Shown here: one piece after another, positions 15,534 to 24,500 of the stretch | Numbering within the stretch: position 1 is the first letter of the stretch | Layout: every line of letters starts with the position of its first letter | Assembly: GCA_964567665.1 (NCBI GenBank) | Contig: CAZMNN010000037.1 | Location: forward strand, 1 to 25,303 | DNA: 25,303 bases | Reading direction: 5' to 3' | Origin: UBA1731 sp964567665 | GTDB taxonomy: Bacteria > Verrucomicrobiota > Kiritimatiellia > RFP12 > UBA1067 | The notes under the pieces: generated by a model | Databases searched by the model: none | Told to the model about the DNA's origin: nothing | What the model saw: the letters and a program-made list of their open reading frames with translations, nothing else | Program-made: the position numbers and the translations under genes

Positions 15534-17035
15534 TTCCACGGTTGGTCATGCTCGCGGCCGTCGCCCTTGTTGTGGCGGTGGCTGACGGCGGCACGGATGC
15601 GGAACGGTCTGTGTATCGCCGTCCGTTCGGGCGGGTGGCGAGCATGGATCCGATCCGCGCCGCCGATGTGCTGAGCGCAGAGGCTGTCGCTCTCGTCTAC
15701 GAGCCGCTTCTTGAGGTTGATTATGTGGCACGGCCGTACAGGCTCAAGCCGTGCGTGTGCGAGATGCCGGACGTCAGCGACGACGGAACCGTATACACAT
15801 TCAAAATCATCGACGGACTTAAGTTCCGCAACGGGCGGCCGGTCACGTCCAAGGATGTGAAGCGAGGTCTTGACCGTCTTATGGACAAGTCCAACGCCAG
15901 TCCGGGGATGTGGATAATGGATGGCGTGAAATCCGTTGAGACGGTCGGAGACGACGCAGTTCGAATCACGCTCAAAAAGCCGCTTCATGTGTTCAAGTGG
16001 CTCATGGCGATGCCATACACCGGGGTCATGGCGGAGGACGGCTCCGGCTCCGGTGCATATTGGCTGAAGAGCTGGCGCAAAAACCACGAGATGGTATTTT
16101 GGCGGAACGAATCGTATCGTGATGAGGTTGCGATAGACGAGATACGTCTGCCGGTGGTTGATGACGTATCTACGCAGTGGCTGATGTTCCTCGGCGGCGA
16201 GCTTGACTATCTCGGAAGCGTGTCCCGCGACAACTGGGATGCGGTGGTGGGGAAGGACGGCGAACTTCTTCCTCAGCTCAAGGAGAAGGGGATGACGCTC
16301 ATGGGCGCATCTTCTCTCACGGTGTTCTATGTCGGATTCAACATGAACGACCCGGTGGTCGGCAAGAACAGGAAACTCCGTCAGGCGCTGAACTGCGCGT
16401 TTGATTTCCCTGCCTGGAAGCGATTTCTGAACAATCGCGTGATGCCGAGCGACGGTCCGTTGCCGCCTGGGATAGAAGGACGGCTCGAAACGCCGTTCGA
16501 ATATTCGTACGACGAGGCGAAGGCCAAGAAGCTGCTTGCGGAGGCCGGCTATCCCGACGGGGTAGACCCAAAGACGGGACGCCGTCTTCACCTTGAGATA
16601 TCGATAGGCCGCGCAACCCAGGATGCGCGGGAGATGGCGGAGCTTATGGCGGCGTTTTACGACAGGATCGGAATCGAGCTTGAAGCGAGATACATGACGT
16701 GGGATGCGTTCCTCACCGCCGTGAACGAAGGCCGTACGCAGATGTTCAATCTCGGATGGATCGGGGACTATCCCGATCCGGAGAACTTTCTGCAGATGTT
16801 CCATTCCAAAAACGTATCGCCGGGTGCGAACCACGGAATGTACGTGAATCCGGAGTTCGACAGGGCGTTCGACGCATTGGACTGGAAGACGGCGCAGGAG
16901 ATCGTCCGAGAGGACTGTCCGTGGATATTCCTCCATTCCCCCAAGGTGTATTCGCTTGTGTGGAACCGTGTGAAGAACTACGTACCGACCGACTTTACGT
17001 ACGGAATAGAAAAGCATCTGCGCATTTCAAGATAG
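15530..17035 (+). CDS. Family 5 extracellular solute-binding protein (peptide/oligosaccharide ABC type)
   Basis: The ATG at 15530 overlaps the previous stop (ATGA) and gives 501 aa with a signal peptide (MIPRLVMLAAVALVVAVADG). An ATG nine bases earlier is also possible. SBP_bac_5 features: VYEPLLEVD, TVYTFKIIDGLKFRNGRPVTSKDVKRGLDRL, LRQALNCAFDFPAWKRF, YSYDEAKAKKLLAEAGYPDG and FNLGWIGDYPDPENFLQMFHS. The C-terminal part is shorter than usual: NPEFDRAFDAL runs almost directly into AQEIVREDCPWIFLH, where relatives normally have a further helix. No permease or ATPase gene is adjacent, so the transporter must be encoded elsewhere or the protein acts alone. It is last in the sugar gene run, 23 bases before yfcE. 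Confidence 0.86.
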   Translation: MIPRLVMLAAVALVVAVADGGTDAERSVYRRPFGRVASMDPIRAADVLSAEAVALVYEPLLEVDYVARPYRLKPCVCEMPDVSDDGTVYTFKIIDGLKFRNGRPVTSKDVKRGLDRLMDKSNASPGMWIMDGVKSVETVGDDAVRITLKKPLHVFKWLMAMPYTGVMAEDGSGSGAYWLKSWRKNHEMVFWRNESYRDEVAIDEIRLPVVDDVSTQWLMFLGGELDYLGSVSRDNWDAVVGKDGELLPQLKEKGMTLMGASSLTVFYVGFNMNDPVVGKNRKLRQALNCAFDFPAWKRFLNNRVMPSDGPLPPGIEGRLETPFEYSYDEAKAKKLLAEAGYPDGVDPKTGRRLHLEISIGRATQDAREMAELMAAFYDRIGIELEARYMTWDAFLTAVNEGRTQMFNLGWIGDYPDPENFLQMFHSKNVSPGANHGMYVNPEFDRAFDALDWKTAQEIVREDCPWIFLHSPKVYSLVWNRVKNYVPTDFTYGIEKHLRISR

Positions 17036-17042
17036 TGCGCTG

Positions 17043-17051
17043 TGCTATAAT
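17043..17051 (+). promoter_or_regulatory. Extended -10 promoter of yfcE (leaderless)
   Basis: TGC plus a consensus TATAAT (17043-17051) with no clear -35. The predicted start, about 17058, is one base before the ATG at 17059. No Shine-Dalgarno is seen. The box starts eight bases after the stop of the solute-binding protein gene. Confidence 0.55.
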
Positions 17052-17058
17052 GTGCGGC

Positions 17059-17574
17059 ATGAAGATTGCATTCATCAGTGATGTACACGGCGTACCGTCT
17101 ACGCTTGAGGCGGCGCTTTCCGCCGCAGACGCGCTTGGACATGACCGGCTTGTTCTGCTTGGAGATCTGCTCTACCACGGCCCGCGCAACGGTGTGCCGA
17201 ACTTCTACGACCCCGTGAAGGTGGCGAAGCTGCTCAATGCCCGCAAGGACAGGATAATCGCCGTGCGCGGCAACTGCGACGCAGAGGTCGACCAGATGAT
17301 GCTGGAGTTCCCGTTGATGGGCGACTATGCGGTTGTGGACGCCGGAACGGAGACGTTCTTCCTTACGCACGGACATATCTGGAACGAGTGCAATCTGCCG
17401 CCTGCCGGTCTTGGCACCGTGCTTGCGCATGGACACACCCATGTTCCAGTGCTGAAGCGCCTTGAATGTGGCCTTGCCGTGTTCAACCCCGGATCAATCT
17501 CCCTCCCGAAGGGTGGCAGCGCCCGCAGTTTCGGGTACTTCGACGGCAAGTCGCTCCGTCACGTCCAGATTTGA
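17059..17574 (+). CDS. yfcE: YfcE-type metallophosphodiesterase
   Basis: This 171-aa protein matches the YfcE branch of calcineurin-like metallophosphoesterases. All metal motifs are present: DVHG (8-11), GDLLYHGPRN (35-44), RGNCDAEVDQM (70-80), LTHGH (102-106) and AHGHTHVP (123-130). NPGSISLPKGG near the end is characteristic. E. coli YfcE is a manganese-dependent phosphodiesterase active on model substrates, with an unclear natural substrate. The frame is open for 360 bases upstream, but that part overlaps the solute-binding protein and is not family-like. An in-frame ATG at 17050 lies inside the -10 box. It faces the SNF2 gene convergently. Confidence 0.92.
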   Translation: MKIAFISDVHGVPSTLEAALSAADALGHDRLVLLGDLLYHGPRNGVPNFYDPVKVAKLLNARKDRIIAVRGNCDAEVDQMMLEFPLMGDYAVVDAGTETFFLTHGHIWNECNLPPAGLGTVLAHGHTHVPVLKRLECGLAVFNPGSISLPKGGSARSFGYFDGKSLRHVQI

Positions 17575-17625
17575 GCGAGTGCACCGCTCCGGATCACGTC
17601 TGCCGAAAGACGGAAAGGGCGGCGT

Positions 17626-20142
17626 TCAGTTTGCGAGACGCATAAGGTCTTCAAAGGACATCTTGGAGACGATGGCCTCGTCCGTTGCGCTTACCGTGGC
17701 GTCGATCACAAGGCTCTTCTTCTCCTGGAGCTTCAGTACGCGCTCCTCCACTGAACCCTCGGAGATCAGCTTCACAACGCACACCTTCTTCTTCTGGCCG
17801 ATGCGGTGCGCCCGGTCTGTCGCCTGATTCTCGACGGCGGGATTCCACCACGGATCGAAATGTATCACGGTGTCCGCCCCGGTCAGGTTAAGTCCTGTGC
17901 CGCCCGCATGGAGCGAAATCAGGAACACCGGCATGTCACCTTGATTGAAGCGGCGGCACTCGCCAAGGCGATCCTTTGTTGATCCGTCAAGATAGCAGTA
18001 TGTAATCCTGCGGCGTTCGAGTTCCTTGCGCAGTATCGAGAGCATCGCGACAAACTGCGAAAACACCAGCACCCTGTGTCCGCCGTCGATCGCCTCGTCA
18101 AGCACGTCGAAGAACGCCTCCAGCTTTCCGGACTCTGCCGCAGAGCCTTTCTCGGCGAGTGCGGGATGGTTCGCTATCTGTCGCATCCTCATCAGCACCG
18201 CAAGCATCTCGAATTTCGTCTTTGCGGCCTTCGCCTTCATGCGCACCTCATTTGTGAGACGCTGCTGCTCTTCGCTCATCGGGCAGTACGCAATGCGCAC
18301 AATCTTGTCCGGCAGATCCTTTGCGACATCGCGCTTCAGCCTCCGCAGTATGAACGGATGTATCTTGCGCCGGAGCTTCTCCAGCGCGGAGGCGCCTTCC
18401 TTGCCGCCGTTCTGCGCCGGAACCTCTATGTCGTCCTTGAATGTCTGGTAGTCGCCGAGATAGTCCGGCAGCAGGAAGTCGAAGATGCTCCATACGTCCG
18501 ATACGGAGTTCTCCACCGGCGTACCGGTAAGCACAAGCCGCTGGACGCTTCTCAGGAGCTTTGCAGCCTTTGCATTGCGCGTGGAGCGGTTCTTTATGTG
18601 TTGGGCCTCGTCAAGCACAACCACTGAGAACCGCTTGTCGAGGTAGGCATCCTCCACATCGCGCTGCAGCAGTGCATACGATGTTATCACCAGATCCGCC
18701 TTTGGGATGAGCGGAAACGCCTTGGCCCGCTCTGCGCCGGAGATGACAAGACGCTTCATCCACGGCGTGAACTTCGCGGCTTCCGCCTCCCAGTTGCGCA
18801 CGAGCGAAGTAGGGCACACGATGAGGGCCGGCTTCCCGTCTGCATCGGGATCGGCTCTCCGAAGTGAAAGCCATGTGAGCGTTTGAAGGGTTTTGCCGAG
18901 GCCCATCTCATCGGCGAGCAGACCGGAAAGTCCGCTTTTCTCAAGGAAACGCATCCAGTACACGCCCTGCTTCTGGTACGGACGCAGGGTGTTTTCCAGC
19001 TGTCCGAGATCGACAGGCTCGAAACGCGCATTCCCGTCGCGGTTCCGCTTGGATGCCGTCTCACGCCAGGACGGCGCATCGTCGTCATCGAGACAGATTG
19101 CGTCGAAGGACTCCACTGCGCTCTTCACATACGGCGCGTATATGCCGCCTACCCTGAAGAAGCCGCGAGGAGCGTCGCCCTGAACGCTTACGCAGTCCGA
19201 GAATACGGAGTGCATGTCTTTCACGGCTTCGGCGTCAAAAAGCAGCGGAACGCCGTCTTGCAGGATGAAGCTGTCGCCTCTGATGAGCGCGGCTTCGACG
19301 ATTTTTCCGTCAATCTGATGTCCGTTCACCTCAAACATGTATCCCACGTCGAAAGCGCCGCGAGGCGCATCCTTCACCGTGACCACAGGAATGATTGTCG
19401 GCATCTTCTCCGTGAGGGCATCGAGCCTCTGCGACAGGTTTACGCGCCAGCCCTGCCGTCTGAGATACGGTATGCCCGAACCGAGAAAGTTCAGAACCCT
19501 GTTCAGTCCGGTGAGCGAAAGCCGCTTCCCGTCCTCGAATCCGTATCCTTTCAGCAGACGCACCGCACGCTCTTCCGCGTCGGGATTGCGCACATGGAAC
19601 ACAAGAGGGTCGTCCGGATCCTGCCTTATCACGGCATCGAAGTCCGCCGGGGCGCAGCATGGCAGTTCAACTTCGCCGTATTTCGCGAATATCTCCGCGC
19701 CGAGTGCCACGGCGGAACTTCCGTACAGATCGACCCTGAAGCGCGGCGAATCAGGAATAATGCGGGCGTTGTCAGGAATGCGCGATGGTGTGGCGGAATC
19801 GTTTGTGCTGGCAGCCTCTTCGGCATCATCGGGCATGTACGTCACCATCTGATGTATTCCGAGCGCCACGACATGCGGACATACCTGGCCAAGCATTTGG
19901 TTTGCGCGGCATGGACAGTGTGATATCACCGTTCCGTCGTCCAGCACTTCGAACGAAGTCTTCATCGGATATCCAGATGCACCGGCCAGTTCTCCGGAGA
20001 TCACATGGTCGATGTCGTCCCACTCTGCGCGAAGAACCGCCCCATGCTGCACAATGTTCAGGGCCTGGTTGAACACCTCGCCGCCGCCCCAGCCGATGAG
20101 GATGTCGTTTGTGAAATCGGCAGGCGTCATTTCTGCGTCCAC
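17626..20142 (-). CDS. SNF2-family helicase with SWIM zinc finger
   Basis: This 838-aa protein (GTG start at 20142; ATG at 20130 is the alternative) remodels or translocates on DNA. The N-terminal SWIM finger CPCRANQMLGQVCPH uses Cys76, Cys78, Cys88 and His90. A middle region (about 110-380) matches the bacterial SNF2-associated domain in outline. SNF2 ATPase motifs follow: ADEMGLGKTLQT with Lys417, VVLDEAQHIKN with Asp511-Glu512, LTGTPVENSVSDVWSIFDFL, HPFILRRLKRDV. The C-terminal helicase lobe shows VLVFSQFVAML and DTVIHFDPWWNPAVENQATD, then RAHRIGQ. The length is compact for the family, but all motifs are intact. It is transcribed divergently from the AAA+ gene. Roles in DNA repair, transcription recycling (RapA-like) or defence are all possible. 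Confidence 0.92.
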   Translation of the reverse strand: MDAEMTPADFTNDILIGWGGGEVFNQALNIVQHGAVLRAEWDDIDHVISGELAGASGYPMKTSFEVLDDGTVISHCPCRANQMLGQVCPHVVALGIHQMVTYMPDDAEEAASTNDSATPSRIPDNARIIPDSPRFRVDLYGSSAVALGAEIFAKYGEVELPCCAPADFDAVIRQDPDDPLVFHVRNPDAEERAVRLLKGYGFEDGKRLSLTGLNRVLNFLGSGIPYLRRQGWRVNLSQRLDALTEKMPTIIPVVTVKDAPRGAFDVGYMFEVNGHQIDGKIVEAALIRGDSFILQDGVPLLFDAEAVKDMHSVFSDCVSVQGDAPRGFFRVGGIYAPYVKSAVESFDAICLDDDDAPSWRETASKRNRDGNARFEPVDLGQLENTLRPYQKQGVYWMRFLEKSGLSGLLADEMGLGKTLQTLTWLSLRRADPDADGKPALIVCPTSLVRNWEAEAAKFTPWMKRLVISGAERAKAFPLIPKADLVITSYALLQRDVEDAYLDKRFSVVVLDEAQHIKNRSTRNAKAAKLLRSVQRLVLTGTPVENSVSDVWSIFDFLLPDYLGDYQTFKDDIEVPAQNGGKEGASALEKLRRKIHPFILRRLKRDVAKDLPDKIVRIAYCPMSEEQQRLTNEVRMKAKAAKTKFEMLAVLMRMRQIANHPALAEKGSAAESGKLEAFFDVLDEAIDGGHRVLVFSQFVAMLSILRKELERRRITYCYLDGSTKDRLGECRRFNQGDMPVFLISLHAGGTGLNLTGADTVIHFDPWWNPAVENQATDRAHRIGQKKKVCVVKLISEGSVEERVLKLQEKKSLVIDATVSATDEAIVSKMSFEDLMRLAN

Positions 20143-20181
20143 CCGCTAACCGCTTCAGATTCCTTTTTCATAGAGGGGTGA

Positions 20182-20190
20182 ATCATACCA
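20182..20190 (-). promoter_or_regulatory. Candidate promoter of the SNF2 gene
   Basis: On the minus strand TGG plus TATGAT (20190 down to 20182) forms an extended -10, with TTACCA (20211 down to 20206) at 18-nt spacing as a possible -35. The leader would be about 33 nt to the GTG at 20142. AAGGAA (20165-20160) lies 17 bases before that GTG, which is far for a Shine-Dalgarno. Confidence 0.45.
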
Positions 20191-20314
20191 AAAAACGGAA
20201 GCAGATGGTAATCGGTGGCTGCCGCCACGATATCCATCAGCGTATGGATGACGCTGGCACAATCCGTATTGCGTGGCGCGTCGATAGTACGGCATTTAAT
20301 TCTTTGTTAACGCC

Positions 20315-20347
20315 ATGGCGAAAATTTCGTTGCGAAATTTTCGCCAT
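20315..20347. repeat. Perfect 15-bp hairpin upstream of the AAA+ gene
   Basis: Arms 20315-20329 and 20333-20347 are exact reverse complements around a TTG loop, AT-rich in the middle (AAAATTT). The element ends 27 bases before the extended -10 of the AAA+ gene, in the 246-base divergent spacer. It may be an operator, a terminator-like insulator or a REP-type palindrome. Elsewhere in the spacer I see only the two promoters. Confidence 0.75.
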
Positions 20348-20373
20348 TCAAATTGCGCAACTTCAACTGCTTT

Positions 20374-20382
20374 TGATAAAAT
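20374..20382 (+). promoter_or_regulatory. Extended -10 promoter of the AAA+ gene (leaderless)
   Basis: TGA plus TAAAAT (20374-20382); only a weak TTGCGC (20353-20358) sits at -35 with 18-nt spacing. The predicted start coincides with the A of the ATG at 20389, and no Shine-Dalgarno is present. Confidence 0.5.
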
Positions 20383-20388
20383 ACAAGC

Positions 20389-21504
20389 ATGAAATTAAGG
20401 AATCCATTTGTCCTGGTTGGCTATCGTGGGGCCGAATACTTCTGCGACCGCGAGCGGGAAGCGGGAAAACTCGTTTCATGGCTTGAGAACGGGAGCAATG
20501 TGACGCTCATGTCGCCAAGGCGCTACGGTAAGACAGGTTTGATCCATCATGTCTTTCAGAAGTTGCCAACGGACTTTCGGAGCGTCTATCTTGACATCTA
20601 CTCGACGAAGTCCCTTGTAGACTTTACGCGGACTTTCGCCTCGGCCGTTGTTGGTGCGGCGGATTCGCCGCTTGAAAAAACATTGGCGGCTGTAGGAAGG
20701 TTTTTCAAGAGCTGTCGTCCAACGGTTGCGGTGCAGGATGATGGTCTTCCCAAGTTTTCGTTTGACGTTGTGCCCACGACGGCTGAGGCGACATTGCGTG
20801 AGGCGTTTGACTATCTGAAAGCGTTTGATGGAAATCTGGTCATCGCCATAGACGAGTTCCAGCAGATTCTCATGTATCCGGAAACCGGAACTGAGGCTCT
20901 GCTGCGTTCGTATGTCCAGGAAGTCCCGCAAGTGCGTTTCGTGTTCGCCGGTTCGCGGCAGCATCTGATGGGCGAGATGTTCGCGACCGCAAAGCATCCG
21001 TTCTACAATTCGACGGACATCCTGTCATTGCCGGTCATCGCATTCGATGCATATGCGGCGTTTGCAGAAGCATTCTTCGCAGCGGAAGGGCTGCCGTTTT
21101 CCGTACAGGCGTTTCGCCCGCTCTATGAACGGTTTGACGGCGTGACGTGGTACATGCAGCGTGTCCTGAACGGACTTTGGACGGCCGGAGAGGGGCTTTC
21201 GCGTGTCGAGCAGGGCGAGGCTGTCATCGCCGATCTTGTTGCCGATCGGGCGTTGGTGTTCCGAGACCTCTATGAATCGCAGAATGAGGTCTCCAGAAGG
21301 CTTCTGCCGAGAATCGCCGCCGCGCACGTCGTAGCGGAGCCGACGTCGCAGACGTTTCTGTCTGCCTGTGGATTGAGTGCTTCATCCGTCCGCTCAGCGC
21401 TGTCCGACCTCTGCGCCCGTGAACTCGTCTATCGCTCCGAGGCCGGCTACATCATCTACGAACGCCTCTTCGCCGAGTGGCTGACAACTTTTATGGCACT
21501 TTAG
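20389..21504 (+). CDS. AAA+ ATPase of the archaeal-type ATPase family (PF01637-like)
   Basis: This 371-aa protein begins with FVLVGYRGAEYFCDREREAGKLVSWL, the family's helix before the P-loop. The Walker A is SPRRYGKT (42-49), the R-R-x-G-K form of STAND-like archaeal-type ATPases. Walker B is LVIAIDEFQQI (Asp155, Glu156). FAGSRQHLMGEMF (about 185-197) is the sensor-1 strand and the loop after it. The C-terminal part, from about 300, looks like a winged helix (SSVRSALSDLCARELVYRSEAGYIIYERLFAEWL). Family members are widespread, poorly characterised and frequently sit near mobile or defence genes; some carry nuclease fusions, but none is seen here. It lies 92 bases upstream of the restriction-modification gene. 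Confidence 0.88.
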   Translation: MKLRNPFVLVGYRGAEYFCDREREAGKLVSWLENGSNVTLMSPRRYGKTGLIHHVFQKLPTDFRSVYLDIYSTKSLVDFTRTFASAVVGAADSPLEKTLAAVGRFFKSCRPTVAVQDDGLPKFSFDVVPTTAEATLREAFDYLKAFDGNLVIAIDEFQQILMYPETGTEALLRSYVQEVPQVRFVFAGSRQHLMGEMFATAKHPFYNSTDILSLPVIAFDAYAAFAEAFFAAEGLPFSVQAFRPLYERFDGVTWYMQRVLNGLWTAGEGLSRVEQGEAVIADLVADRALVFRDLYESQNEVSRRLLPRIAAAHVVAEPTSQTFLSACGLSASSVRSALSDLCARELVYRSEAGYIIYERLFAEWLTTFMAL

Positions 21505-21537
21505 CACGGACGGAAATAGTATAAGATTCAGCGCATT

Positions 21538-21546
21538 TGCTATAAT
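21538..21546 (+). promoter_or_regulatory. Extended -10 promoter of the restriction-modification gene
   Basis: TGC plus a consensus TATAAT (21538-21546), no good -35. The predicted start near 21553 gives a leader of about 44 nt. AGGGAA about eight bases before the ATG at 21597 serves as a Shine-Dalgarno, so this mRNA is not leaderless. Confidence 0.55.
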
Positions 21547-21596
21547 CCACCGTAAATGTCAAACGTTGCGCTTTGCGCTTTTGCAGGGAATTTCAT

Positions 21597-24500
21597 ATGC
21601 AGACATCGTTCACGAAGATTCTTGAGAAATACCGCCGCGTGTCCTTTTCTGAGGCGGACAAGGGTACGCGCTTTGAGGAGTTGATGCGCGAATATCTTTG
21701 GGCTGACCCAAAGTACGGCATTTTCTTCAGGGAGATTTGGCTTTGGCGAGACTTCCCTTATCGCAAGGATTTCGGGACGGGCCACGATGTCGGCATTGAT
21801 CTCGTGGCGTTGACGCACGACGGACAGTACGTTGCCATCCAGTGCAAATGCTACAAGGAAGATGCAACCATCCAGAAAGCCGACGTTGACACGTTCATCA
21901 CGACATCGATGAAGCGGTTCAACGACGCGAACATGCAGCCGCAGTCCTTTTCAGAACTCATCTGGATCGCGACGACGGACAAGTTCTCGGCGAATGCCAT
22001 TGAGGCATTCAAGAATTTGCCAGTCCGGCATTTCATCATCGGCCTCCGCAACCTCATCAACGCGCCCGTAGATTGGGCCGGTCTTGAGGCGGGCGCACAC
22101 GGTGTCGGCGTCGTTCTGCGTGAACGCGAACCGAAAGACCACCAGTTGGAGGCCATTGCGGCCGCCCATGAGCATTTCAAGAGCGAGCGGCGTGGCCGTC
22201 TGATCATGGCCTGTGGTACGGGAAAGACGTACACCGCCTTGAAAATCGCCGAGCAGGAGGCAGGCGACGACGGCCTCGTCCTGTTTCTCGTGCCGTCGAT
22301 TGCGCTTCTCGCCCAGACGCTGAACGAATGGACGACTTTCGCCGCGAAGCCCATTCGTCCGATGTGCGTCTGTTCCGACGCCGAAGTCTCGAAGAAGCAG
22401 CGCGCGAACGACTTTGGCGGCTTTTCCGTTGAAGATCTCGCCATGCCCGCTTCCACGGACGTCGAGACGATTCTCCGTCAGTTCAGGTCGTTCGAGCAGA
22501 TGAAGAAGGATGCGCCCGGTATGCGTGTCGTCTTCTCGACGTACCAGTCTTTGCCGCGTGTCATCGAGGCCCAGCGGGCGCAGAACGTGCGTCAGGCACA
22601 TTCGTTTGACTTTGACCTGATCGTTTGCGACGAGGCGCACCGCACGACGGGCGTCGCCATGCGCAAGGAATCGGGCGGCTACGACGAATCCCATTTCACG
22701 CTTGTGCACGACGATGCAAACGTCTTCGGCAAAAAACGCCTCTACATGACGGCTACCCCGCGACTCTACAAGGACGACGTGAAGGACAAGGCCAAGGAGG
22801 CGGATGCCTACCTTTGCTCCATGGACGACGAGTCCATCTACGGAAAGGAAGTCTACCGCATTGGTTTTGGCAAGGCGGTGGAGAAGGGGCTGCTGTCCGA
22901 CTACAAGGTTCTTGTGCTGACCGTCAACAATGGCGACATTCCGGCCGCGTTCCAGTCCGCCATCGCGAATGCAAAGGGCGAAGTCCAGACAGATGACATC
23001 TCCAAACTGATCGGCTGCATCAACGCGCTTTCCAAGCGGACGCTGATAGACAGCGATCTTGTCAGCAAGTCGGACCCCGGATTCATGCACAAGGCTGTCG
23101 CGTTCTGCCAGAACATCAAGACGTCCAAGCGCATCATGGAGACGTTCAACGCGCAGAAGCAGACCTACTACGATTCCCTGTCCCCGGAGGAACGGCGCGA
23201 AGTGGTAAAAATCGAGGCCGACCACGTGGACGGCTCGATGGGCGCGGCCGAACGCGGGCGCAAACTCGATTGGCTGAACGATGTTCCCTCGGACTCGAGC
23301 GAATGCCATATTCTCACGAACGTGCGGTGTCTTTCGGAGGGCGTGGACGTGCCGTCGCTGGATTCGGTCGTCTTTCTGTCGTCGCGCAATTCACAGGTCG
23401 ACGTCGTGCAGTCCGTCGGCCGCGTGATGCGCCGTTCGCCCGGAAAGAAATACGGCTACATCATCATTCCCGTCATCATTCCAGAGGACATGAGTCCTGA
23501 AGAGGCTCTTGACAACAGCGATGCGTTCGCCGTGGTCTGGACGGTTCTGAACGCGCTCCGCGCCCACGATGACCGCTTTAACGCGGAAATCAACAAGATC
23601 GACCTCAACAAGCGTCGCCCTGACCGGATTCTCGTGAACACGATTCCCGGCCTTGCGGACAGCCCCGGCGCGCGCAACGATGGGAACGATTCTCTTTCGG
23701 CCGCCGCCGTCGCACAGCAGGCGCGGATGGTTCAGCAGGAATTCGCGTTCAAGTTCCAGTCGCTTCAGTCCATCATCTATGCGCGCATGGTGAAGAAGGT
23801 GGGGACGCGCCGCTATTGGGAACTTTGGGCGAAGGACGTGGCGGCTATCGCGGAGAAGCACATTGAGCGCATCAAGCGGCTCATTGCGCAGGACGACAGC
23901 CCCCACCGTGAAACGTTCATGGCGTTCGTCGCGACGCTCCGAAAGGATCTCAATCCCTCGGTTTCGGAGGGCGAGGCGGCGGAAATGCTGGCGCAGCACA
24001 TCATCACGCAGCCGGTCTTCGAGGCCTTGTTCCAGAACTATTCCTTCGTCAAGAACAATCCCGTTTCGGTCGCCATGCAGAAGATGTATGACCTTCTGCA
24101 CGAGGCGACGCCGCGCGCGGAGATGGAGACGATGGCGAAGTTCTACAATTCAGTCCGCGAACGCTGCGCCGGCATCGACAATGCCGAAGGACGCCAGCGC
24201 GTCATCATCGAATTGTACGACAAGTTCTTCAAGACCGCATTCCCGAAGGTCGCCGAAAAGCTGGGCATTGTCTATACGCCCGTCGAGTGCGTGGACTTCA
24301 TCATCCACTCCGTTGAAGACGTTCTGCGGAAGGAATTCAACCGTTCGATTTCCGATGAGAATGTCCATGTCCTCGATCCGTTCACGGGAACCGGCACGTT
24401 CATCACGCGTCTGCTCCAGTCGGGAATCATCAAGTCCAAAGACCTCAAGCGCAAGTACGAACACGAAATCCACGCCAACGAACTCGTTCTGTTGGCCTAT

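Noticed and set aside
15410..17017. 535-aa minus-strand frame over the solute-binding protein gene
   Set aside because: Antisense shadow, rich in Arg and His with no recognisable motif; the plus-strand product has clear SBP_bac_5 features.
16699..17058. Extension of yfcE upstream of 17059
   Set aside because: It overlaps the solute-binding protein gene out of frame and is not part of the metallophosphoesterase family; the -10 box lies inside it.
17575..17625. Bidirectional terminator between yfcE and the SNF2 gene
   Set aside because: Only a 5-bp stem (17597-17612) with no T-tract in either direction; too weak to call.
21556..21596. Leader peptide before the restriction enzyme (ATG at 21556)
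   Set aside because: It has no ribosome site and runs out of frame into the enzyme gene; the product has no convincing features.
21951..23309. 452-aa minus-strand frame within the restriction-modification gene
   Set aside because: Antisense to intact helicase motifs on the plus strand; no family features.
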